Below, in pieces: positions 42,967-50,705 of a stretch of 64,000 nucleotides of DNA. Below the pieces are notes generated by a model. It searched no databases. It was not told the DNA's origin and saw only the letters and a list, made by a program, of their open reading frames with translations. The DNA lies in NCBI GenBank assembly GCA_017620255.1, contig JAFZQU010000006.1, positions 1-64,000 on the forward strand, in the 5' to 3' direction. How positions within the stretch are numbered: position 1 is the stretch's first letter; every line of letters begins with the position of its first letter. Origin of the DNA: Lachnospiraceae bacterium (GTDB taxonomy: Bacteria > Bacillota > Clostridia > Lachnospirales > Lachnospiraceae). The translations under genes and the position numbers were made by a program.

Positions 42967-45279
42967 TTAAAGTTCCAAAGCCATCCACAGCGCTGGGCGT
43001 ACCGCTCGCCTGCCCTGTTTATTATCAGTGCCTATTACGTCAATGGAACCGTTAACACCGATATAGGAATTCTTTGATATACCGTTTCCGGGAGACCGTA
43101 GCCACCACATGCAGGTACCTCTGCCGTCTATAGAATTAACATTACTTGCTACTACCCCCTGCGCTATGGCGTAATCTGTCGGGGCACATTTCCGCTCTTC
43201 ATCCGAAGCGAAATACTCATCAGCCTCTGTGATGCTAAGAAGAAAAACCTTGTCTGTTGTATCATTCCCGGGCAATGTGTAATGATTTTCCCGAATAGTT
43301 TCTGCAACAATATTGGTGCTGAGTATATTCTTTTGCTCTTCAGAACTAAATGCTGCGCTTAAGAACTCTTCGTTGAGCCACCCGCGAAGATCACTTTTTT
43401 CCCATGTTCGTTCCCAAGTTGACCAAGACTCACTCATCTTTAGATCATCAAGAGCATATTTGCTGACAATCAACACTTTGTCTTTATCCTTATCAAGTAC
43501 GATCCACTCAATATCTTCCTTTCCATTAGAGGTATTATTGTCTTGTTCATATGCGCCAAAGAAAAGAGTTTTTCCAACAGGACAGATGCTTCTCCATGCG
43601 TCGGATTCTTCAATCTTTTTTCGCTTGCTTGCGCTATCTTTGTAATCCAGTCCATCAAGTAAAAAATAAGCCCCTTTATAATCCTCAGTTTCGATCAGCG
43701 CATCCGCTTTTTCATATTTGATCGAATCAAGCAATTCGCTGTTGTCAATTCTTTCCAAGAGCGTGTTTGCCAGATCATACTCTCCGGAATCTATCAGCGC
43801 CATTGCTTTTTCGCATTTCAGTGTATCAGTCACTTCACTATCGCCGATTTCTTCCATGAGTGCATATGCTGCTTCATAATCTCCGGAATCCAGCAGTACC
43901 CTCGCCTTGTTCAGATTCTGCCAAGGAACAATAACTGTTTTTAGTACAAACAAAACAACAATACAAGCAATGATGATCGGTAATCCGATTAAGACGATTT
44001 TTTTACGATTCTTTTTCGCTTTTTCTGCCGTGTTGCTTCTTTCCTCTGCCAGACGTTCATTGATATGATCAATATATCCCGTGAGCATATCGGCAGTCGA
44101 TTTATCACCGAAACGTACAGCTTTCTGATAGTTATTACTGTTATCAAACGGCTTTTTACGGTTCTTGAGATCTTCCTGTCGGCGAACACGGAGTTCCGCC
44201 ATCAGTTTTCCGAGATATGCCTGTGCGTTTTCCGGATCCTGATCAAGTATCTTTTCACAATAAGCATCTGCTTCCTTCCAGTTGCTGTCATCAAGAAACA
44301 TAAACGCACGTTTCAGGAGAGGCGCAACACTTGCATTCCCTTCGACAACAGCGGTTTCCTTTGCAACCTGGTTCTGTTCTTCAACTTTTACTATTTTCTT
44401 AATACCGCGGATCAGATCCGGTATAAACCCAAGTTTAGACATATCCAATGCCTGAAGATGTGAAAACTCTTCCGGCAGATCATACGGGTCCATATCACGG
44501 TAAGCGGGAATGAGAACCTTTTTACCACCACTTTGTTTAACCAGGGAAAGGTATCGTCTCCATTCGTTCTTGACCCAGACAGCATTGAAGTACTCCGGTT
44601 TTGTTCCGAGGACAACCATGACTTTTGCACTGTTCAAAGCAGCAAAAATGTATGGTTCGTATGCTGTGCCAAGCTTGTCCTCCAGCGTGATCCGTGAAAA
44701 GAACACTTTGAAACCTTCATTAGTTAATTGGTGATAAAGGTCATTGGCCAAAACAGAATCCTGTGTACGCCTGCCGTCCTGGTCTGTTTCCTTATAGCAG
44801 ATGAAAATGTCAAATGGTTCTTCTTTCTGCGATATGGAAAGGATGCCCTTCTGAATCTCATTAATGGCGTTTGCTTCCGCCTCATATATAGCTCTTTGAT
44901 AATCGTCCGCATAATGCACTGCAGATTTGTAATTATCATCATCAAATATCGATGTAAACTGAGCGCAGTTGACTGTCGGTACGCGCTTGCGTGTCGCCGG
45001 ATCTTCAACATACTCAATACCGTAACGGCAAAGAACAAGCGACCAGTATGCTTCGGCATCTGTAGTATCTTCATTCAGCACTTGCTCGTAGATGTCAGCC
45101 GCCTTATCATACTCATTATTCCGTCGGAAATGGTTCGCACGATCATAAAGATTTGCTCGCCGCTCATCATCGAGACGCGGTAGCGTTTGCTTCGTCCCAC
45201 AACTGTCGCAAACGCCTACAGTATCACCAGGATTGAATTCAATTGTACCTCCGCACATTTTGCATTTGAAAATGAACAT
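42967..45279 (-). CDS. Zinc-ribbon-TIR-TM protein with DUF6273 ectodomain (1)
   Basis: This 770-residue protein begins with a zinc ribbon (CKMCGG...CDSCGTKQ, 6-30), a helical repeat region (about 40-150) and a TIR domain (about 154-300) starting FDIFICYKETD. The TIR domain keeps Glu239 in VWVKNEW, the position expected for the catalytic Glu of NAD-cleaving TIR domains. A TPR-like stretch (about 320-370), KKNRKK and one membrane helix (about 432-452) follow. Outside are TPR-like units (LLDSGDYEAAYALM and relatives) and a C-terminal DUF6273 domain (about 580-770, MWWLRSPG, then AVRPALW). No signal peptide; N-in topology by the positive-inside rule. The layout is receptor-like. Confidence 0.88.
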   Translation of the reverse strand: MFIFKCKMCGGTIEFNPGDTVGVCDSCGTKQTLPRLDDERRANLYDRANHFRRNNEYDKAADIYEQVLNEDTTDAEAYWSLVLCRYGIEYVEDPATRKRVPTVNCAQFTSIFDDDNYKSAVHYADDYQRAIYEAEANAINEIQKGILSISQKEEPFDIFICYKETDQDGRRTQDSVLANDLYHQLTNEGFKVFFSRITLEDKLGTAYEPYIFAALNSAKVMVVLGTKPEYFNAVWVKNEWRRYLSLVKQSGGKKVLIPAYRDMDPYDLPEEFSHLQALDMSKLGFIPDLIRGIKKIVKVEEQNQVAKETAVVEGNASVAPLLKRAFMFLDDSNWKEADAYCEKILDQDPENAQAYLGKLMAELRVRRQEDLKNRKKPFDNSNNYQKAVRFGDKSTADMLTGYIDHINERLAEERSNTAEKAKKNRKKIVLIGLPIIIACIVVLFVLKTVIVPWQNLNKARVLLDSGDYEAAYALMEEIGDSEVTDTLKCEKAMALIDSGEYDLANTLLERIDNSELLDSIKYEKADALIETEDYKGAYFLLDGLDYKDSASKRKKIEESDAWRSICPVGKTLFFGAYEQDNNTSNGKEDIEWIVLDKDKDKVLIVSKYALDDLKMSESWSTWERTWEKSDLRGWLNEEFLSAAFSSEEQKNILSTNIVAETIRENHYTLPGNDTTDKVFLLSITEADEYFASDEERKCAPTDYAIAQGVVASNVNSIDGRGTCMWWLRSPGNGISKNSYIGVNGSIDVIGTDNKQGRRAVRPALWMALEL

Positions 45280-45340
45280 AAACTAAACCCTTTTTCCTTT
45301 TCAACACGTATTGCAAATTGGTTCTATTTTGCTCTCATTC

Positions 45341-47665
45341 TTATTGCTTGTATAACAGATATGAACTCTTATCTTTGTAGCAATAAACTTCCATCTGTCT
45401 TTTGTTTATTATCGTAAACTTAAACACGTCTTTTCGATCAACGGCATTCTCAGTGTGCATAATTCTAGCTCCATCTTTGCCATACAAATAATAAACCCCT
45501 TCGGTGCTAATCGCATAATACGAATTAGGCAGGTCAACATATGGTATATTGTAAGTCGTACTGCCATCTTTTTTATATTCAAAATATTTTTTTCCATCTG
45601 ATGTTTTCCATATGCCCGGCATCCAATCATTAAAGTTACACCAAGCAATAACGCTTGCCATTTTGTTTGTTTTTGCTTTATCCAGAATCACATTGATATC
45701 ATTTCTAGCATTCCATATATCACGATAAACTTGCACATCCTTATAGTTTGATTCACAAAGACTGAAAAAATCATCTGCCTGTCTCAACCTGAAATATTTA
45801 TCCACATCAGTTTTATTCTCCGCATCTAAAACGATGGAATAAGCATCGTTATACCATTTCTCTTGGTTGTCCTCTACAAACTGTTTAGTCAAATCCGCAT
45901 CTAATTCCATTAATTCTTGAAGAATATAGCGGCACCCTCTATTTGCCTTAATATTCTTATTCTTATAGGAGTTTTCAAACTCCTGCAATTTTTCTTTGTA
46001 TTCCAGTTGGCCGGAAATGTCCTCTGTGTCTTCAACTCCCGATGCAATCATTTCTTCTAATGTCTTCTTTACAGTATCGTAGTCTTCAATCTGGTCGAAA
46101 TCATTAGCTAAGATGTGGTACTCACACTGTAAAGCCATTTTGGAGGAATCTTTGTAGCTTTGATTTTTTTTATATATCTCTTCGGCTGTTTTGTAGTCTT
46201 CGCGTTGAAATGCAAGTCCCGCATCAATATAATCCACCAATTGAGGATCTATTTGGACTGTATCTCCAAGACTTGTGATTATATCCATCGCCGCCTGATA
46301 TTCACCGGAATCTATCAGTTCTTCCGCGTGCTTAACTTCTGCCTCGAGCCTTAGTCGCTCAGCACGCTGTTTCAAAAGGATACTGGATATTACCGCAATC
46401 ACGACTGCCACAACAATTGCGCCGGTAATAATTACATACCTTTTCTTTCGTTTGGAAACGCGTTTTTCTATCTCTTCCAAACAGTCCTTCAGCGCCGCCT
46501 TTTGTTCGGGCGATGCGTATTTTAAGATATTTTGATATGAATGACTCTTTTCGAATGATTTGTTTACAAGTTTTAAAGACTCCTGGTCCTTAACCTCCAT
46601 CTCAGCGCACAGCTTTAGTATATGAGTCTCTGCATCCTCCGGAATCTCATCTAAAACTATGTCACTATATATCATAGCGTTTTTATAGTCGCCGATATCC
46701 AAATAATCTCTGATTCTCTTTTTGTATGCGGCAATATTCAGTCCGACAGAATTTTCATTCTGTTTTGATTCCGCCGACATAATGATCTTCTTTATCCCGC
46801 GAACCAAATCCTGCATAAATCCCAGCTTACTCATATCCTGCGCCTGCAGATGGGCAAACTCTTCCGGAAGATCATATGGATCCATGTCTCGATAAGCCGG
46901 GATTAAAACCTTCTTCTCTCCGTTCTTAATAAGCGAAAGGAATCGGCTCCACTCATTTTTCACCCACACAGCCTGAAAGTACTCGGGACGTGTGCCGACA
47001 CAAACCATAACTTTAGCTGAATTAAGTGCAGCAAAGATATACGGCTCATATGCGCTTCCGAGTTTATCTTCAAGCGTAATACGAGAGAAGAATACTTTAT
47101 ATCCTTCTCTTGTGAGTTCCGTGTAGAGTTCCTGCGCGATTACACTGTCCTGTGTCCTTCGCCCGGCATTATCTGCTTCTTTATAGCAGATGAACACATC
47201 ATAAGGTGTTTCTTTGTTTGAGATTTCAAGGATATCACTCTGGATCGCATCGATGGTTTTGGCGGATTCTTCAAACACTTTCCTCTGCTCATCTGATGCA
47301 TACTGAATTGCTGACTGATAATCTTTATCTTCAAAGATAGATTGATACTGCGTTCTGTTTACTGTTGGAATTCTTTCATGCGTTTTTGTATCTTCAACAT
47401 ATTCGATCCCGTAACGGCACAAGACAATATCCCAGTAAATCTCCGCATCAGTGTTATCTTCCGCCAGGATCTGCTCATAGAGTGCCTGGGCTTTATCAAA
47501 CTCATTTATCCCTTGAAAATGAGCCGCACGGTCATAAAGATTTGCTTTTTTCTCACTTACAAGCTTTGGTAGTGCCTGTTTCGTTCCACAGTATAAACAG
47601 GTGCCTACACATTTATCCTGTCCGACTTCAATATCTCCACCACAAATTTTACACTTTAAAACCAT
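45341..47665 (-). CDS. Zinc-ribbon-TIR-TM protein with helical and beta ectodomain (2)
   Basis: This 774-residue protein has the same inside half as its neighbours: zinc ribbon (CKICGG...CLYCGTKQ), helical region, TIR domain with YDVFICYKEAD and the Glu in VWVKNEWSRF (about 238), TPR-like stretch and a membrane helix (about 408-430) after KRVSKRKKR. The outside half differs: helical repeat-like sequence (about 440-650) and a C-terminal domain with W-x-P-G-I-W-K-T-S-D-G that loosely recalls lipocalin-like folds. By eye its DNA is richer in A+T than the flanking genes. It lies 61 bases upstream of TIR gene 1. Confidence 0.86.
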   Translation of the reverse strand: MVLKCKICGGDIEVGQDKCVGTCLYCGTKQALPKLVSEKKANLYDRAAHFQGINEFDKAQALYEQILAEDNTDAEIYWDIVLCRYGIEYVEDTKTHERIPTVNRTQYQSIFEDKDYQSAIQYASDEQRKVFEESAKTIDAIQSDILEISNKETPYDVFICYKEADNAGRRTQDSVIAQELYTELTREGYKVFFSRITLEDKLGSAYEPYIFAALNSAKVMVCVGTRPEYFQAVWVKNEWSRFLSLIKNGEKKVLIPAYRDMDPYDLPEEFAHLQAQDMSKLGFMQDLVRGIKKIIMSAESKQNENSVGLNIAAYKKRIRDYLDIGDYKNAMIYSDIVLDEIPEDAETHILKLCAEMEVKDQESLKLVNKSFEKSHSYQNILKYASPEQKAALKDCLEEIEKRVSKRKKRYVIITGAIVVAVVIAVISSILLKQRAERLRLEAEVKHAEELIDSGEYQAAMDIITSLGDTVQIDPQLVDYIDAGLAFQREDYKTAEEIYKKNQSYKDSSKMALQCEYHILANDFDQIEDYDTVKKTLEEMIASGVEDTEDISGQLEYKEKLQEFENSYKNKNIKANRGCRYILQELMELDADLTKQFVEDNQEKWYNDAYSIVLDAENKTDVDKYFRLRQADDFFSLCESNYKDVQVYRDIWNARNDINVILDKAKTNKMASVIAWCNFNDWMPGIWKTSDGKKYFEYKKDGSTTYNIPYVDLPNSYYAISTEGVYYLYGKDGARIMHTENAVDRKDVFKFTIINKRQMEVYCYKDKSSYLLYKQ

Positions 47666-47770
47666 ATTTCTGTTCTCCGTTTCATGTTAGAACACACTAC
47701 ACCCGATTCAAAAACTTGATGCTCGAAAGCTCTGAGCCCGGTCATAAACACAACATAGGCATAGAAACAA

Positions 47771-49990
47771 TTACTGGCTTACATTTATCCACATTGCAGG
47801 GCGAACAGCACCTTTACCGCTATGAGTATATGCGCCAACTTCAATGCCACCGCCATGCCTACCCTGATCGATGGAACCGTTATCGATGACTCGAGTAGCA
47901 CTTCGCGACCAAATGCTAGGCGACCGCAACCACCACCAACAATTCCCATTTGCGGCTTTATAAGCACCTTGCGCATAACAGTATGCTGTACCTTGACACT
48001 GGCGATCAGTTTCTGTACTGAAATACTTTTCCACTTCCTCAATATTAAGAAGAAATACTTTATCCGTCGTAGTAATTTCAGATGAAGATCCATTTTCTGA
48101 ATAATCATCTACAGAAACCAAAGAACTAAGGATGCGTTCTTGCTCTTCTGGAACGAATGCCTCCTGTAAGAAATCCTCATTTAACCATTTGCGAAGGGAA
48201 CATGTTTCCCATGTGACACCACTAATTGACGTGTTGAATGGCTGGTAATCAAGCGCATATTTGCTAATAAGTAGAACCCTTTCATCGTCTCGGTCCAACA
48301 CCATCCACTCTATGTCTTCTTTCTCATTGCCGGAACTGCTATCCTGCTTATATGAACCCCAAAAAACATTGGATCCAACTTGCGCCTCTGAAAGAAGTAA
48401 CTCCTTTTCATACTGCGGTAATATTTTATCCAAAAGCTCCTTACTGTTTTGATAGTCCATTCCATCAAGAAGAATTTGAGCTCCGATATAATTGCCAGAC
48501 TCAATCAGTACTAACGCCCTATCGTATTTGCTCGATGCAATCAACTCGCTATTGCCAACTTCTTCCATGATCGCATATGCCGCTTCATAATCCCCGGAAT
48601 CCAACAGTTCCATTGCCTTGTTCAATTTTATCCTGGGAATAAGCATCGTTGTCAACACACCAAAAAGAGCAACACATACAATAATGATTGGCACGATTAT
48701 TACAATCATTCTTTTGCGCCTCTTTGCCGCTTTCTCTTTTGCTATACGTCTTTCCTCAGTCTGACGGCCCTTGATATAATCAATAAACCCGGAGAGTATA
48801 TCGGCCAATTCATCGTTACCAAAGCGTACTGCTTTCTTGTAGTTGTTGCTGTTATCAAATGGCTCTTTACAGTTTTTGAGGTCTTCCTGACGGTGAACAT
48901 GGAGTTCCGCCATCAGCTTCCCAAGGTAGGCCTGTGCATTCTCCGGTTCCTGATCGAGGACCTTTTCGCAATAAGCATCCGCTTCAGCCCAATTACCATC
49001 CTCAAGGAAGATGAATGCTCGTTTAAGAAGCGGCGCTGTATTCATGTTGCCATCGACTAAGACCGTTTCTTTTGCGGTCTGCCTCGGTCCATCCGCTTTC
49101 ACGATCTTTTTTATTCCACGGATGAGATCCAGCATAAACCCCAGTTTGGACATGTCCAGTGCTTGCAGGTGAGAGAATTCCTCAGGCAGATCATACGGGT
49201 CCATATCGCGATAAGCGGGAATAAGAACCTTTTTTCCACCACTCTGTTTCACAAGGGAAAGGTAACGGCTCCACTCGTTCCTGACCCAAACAGCATTGAA
49301 ATATTCCGGCTTTGTGCCAAGTACAACCATGACTTTTGCACTGTTTAAAGCGGCAAAAATGTAGGGTTCATAGGCAGTGCCGAGTTTGTCTTCCAGCGTG
49401 ATCCGGGAGAAAAACACCTTGAAACCTTCATTTGTCAATTGGTGATAAAGATCGTTTGCAAGAACGGAATCCTGTGTGCGTCTTCCGTCCTGGTCCGTTT
49501 CCTTATAGCAGATGAAAACATCAAACGGTTCTTCTTTCTGTGATATGGCAAGGATGCCCTTCTGGATCTCGTTTATGGTGCGCGCTTCTGTCTCATAGAC
49601 CGCACGCTGGGCACCGTCCGCATACTGTATGGCAGATTTGTAATTATCATCATCAAAGATTGAGGTGAACTGGGCGCGATTGACCGTTGGGACGTGCTTA
49701 TGTGTCGCAGGATCCACAACATACTCAATACCATAGCGGCAAAGAACGAGTGACCAGTATGCTTCCGCATCCGTAGTATCTTCATTCAGTATCTGCTCAT
49801 AGATACCCGCCGCTTTGTCATACTCATTATTTCTGCGAAAATGGTTCGCGCGATCGTACAGATTTGCACGGTGCTCGCCCTCAAGACGTGGTAATGTTTG
49901 CTTTGTCCCGCAAGAGTCGCAAACACCTACGGTTTCACCGGAGTTGAACTCGATCGTTCCTCCGCACATTTTACATTTGAAAATGGACAT
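47771..49990 (-). CDS. Zinc-ribbon-TIR-TM protein with DUF6273 ectodomain (3)
   Basis: This 739-residue protein is the closest paralogue of TIR protein 1. The zinc ribbon, helical region and TIR domain are nearly identical in sequence, including VWVRNEWSRY with the presumed catalytic Glu. A membrane helix (about 425-450) follows KRRKRM. Outside are TPR-like units and a DUF6273 domain with WWWLRSP and AVRPAMW. The segment between these two motifs is quite different from that of protein 1. I start at the ATG at 49990 (MSIFKCK), with AAGGA 9 bases upstream. Confidence 0.88.
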   Translation of the reverse strand: MSIFKCKMCGGTIEFNSGETVGVCDSCGTKQTLPRLEGEHRANLYDRANHFRRNNEYDKAAGIYEQILNEDTTDAEAYWSLVLCRYGIEYVVDPATHKHVPTVNRAQFTSIFDDDNYKSAIQYADGAQRAVYETEARTINEIQKGILAISQKEEPFDVFICYKETDQDGRRTQDSVLANDLYHQLTNEGFKVFFSRITLEDKLGTAYEPYIFAALNSAKVMVVLGTKPEYFNAVWVRNEWSRYLSLVKQSGGKKVLIPAYRDMDPYDLPEEFSHLQALDMSKLGFMLDLIRGIKKIVKADGPRQTAKETVLVDGNMNTAPLLKRAFIFLEDGNWAEADAYCEKVLDQEPENAQAYLGKLMAELHVHRQEDLKNCKEPFDNSNNYKKAVRFGNDELADILSGFIDYIKGRQTEERRIAKEKAAKRRKRMIVIIVPIIIVCVALFGVLTTMLIPRIKLNKAMELLDSGDYEAAYAIMEEVGNSELIASSKYDRALVLIESGNYIGAQILLDGMDYQNSKELLDKILPQYEKELLLSEAQVGSNVFWGSYKQDSSSGNEKEDIEWMVLDRDDERVLLISKYALDYQPFNTSISGVTWETCSLRKWLNEDFLQEAFVPEEQERILSSLVSVDDYSENGSSSEITTTDKVFLLNIEEVEKYFSTETDRQCQGTAYCYAQGAYKAANGNCWWWLRSPSIWSRSATRVIDNGSIDQGRHGGGIEVGAYTHSGKGAVRPAMWINVSQ

Positions 49991-50102
49991 CAAGCTAAAT
50001 CCTTTTCCCTTTTCGACTCTTTTTTATCACACAGGGCTAGTCGATGTTTTTGCTAAGTGCGTTGTATGCTGAAATACCATGTCGTTTAGCTATAATTGAT
50101 AG

Positions 50103-50693
50103 TCACTGAATCCGGTATTTCCTACGGATATTGTTGTGACGTTTAAATCTGTCAACATATTTGTCCAATTCATTTGCAATGTTCATGCCATCCATTGCAA
50201 CCTCTTCACCAACGGTTTCCACACTGCTTGGAACTTTGTTCGTTAATCCATGGACCATTCTGTTACGCGTTTCTTTCCACTCTTTGTATCTGTTCAGCAA
50301 CTGAATGAAATCTTCAATATCCTTGACCGTATTCTCCATCTGGTTATGAACATCGCTCAAATAGGGATTATTTGTGCGCTTGATTTTCGCCAAAGCCATA
50401 AGGATAGATATCTTTACATCCGCATTTCTTACCTGTATCTGATCCGTGGGTTTTTTCCCTAATAATTCAATGATATGAGGTCGTATCTTTCGAACCACAC
50501 GCAAGTTTTCCTGATCGCGACTAACCACGCCCGCGTAATGCAGCAATGCGATCAGCCGGTCTTCAATAATGTTGTAAACGATCATAAGCGCTTCAAGATA
50601 GAACTGATGCCTTTTGGCCAACTCAAATCTTTTCTTTAAATACGCATATGTTTTCTGCTTTTCTTTTGACGTCTTGTTCTGAACTAATTCCAT
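50103..50693 (-). CDS. HEPN-like protein between TIR genes
   Basis: This 196-residue, all-helical, soluble protein contains RNRMVH (about 141-146), which fits the R-x4-6-H motif of HEPN ribonucleases, and an N-terminal helix with Glu in LEALMIVYNIIEDRL, as seen in many HEPN folds. HEPN proteins cut RNA in toxin-antitoxin and defence settings; activity here is inference. It lies 12 bases after TIR gene 4 and about 110 bases before TIR gene 3, so it is part of the TIR cluster. No antitoxin (nucleotidyltransferase) partner is adjacent. Confidence 0.65.
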   Translation of the reverse strand: MELVQNKTSKEKQKTYAYLKKRFELAKRHQFYLEALMIVYNIIEDRLIALLHYAGVVSRDQENLRVVRKIRPHIIELLGKKPTDQIQVRNADVKISILMALAKIKRTNNPYLSDVHNQMENTVKDIEDFIQLLNRYKEWKETRNRMVHGLTNKVPSSVETVGEEVAMDGMNIANELDKYVDRFKRHNNIRRKYRIQ

Positions 50694-50705
50694 TTCCTTT
50701 GTGCC

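Noticed and set aside
47771-49990. Diversity-generating retroelement acting on DUF6273
   Set aside because: Despite the variable stretch before VRPA, no reverse transcriptase or template repeat was found in the window.
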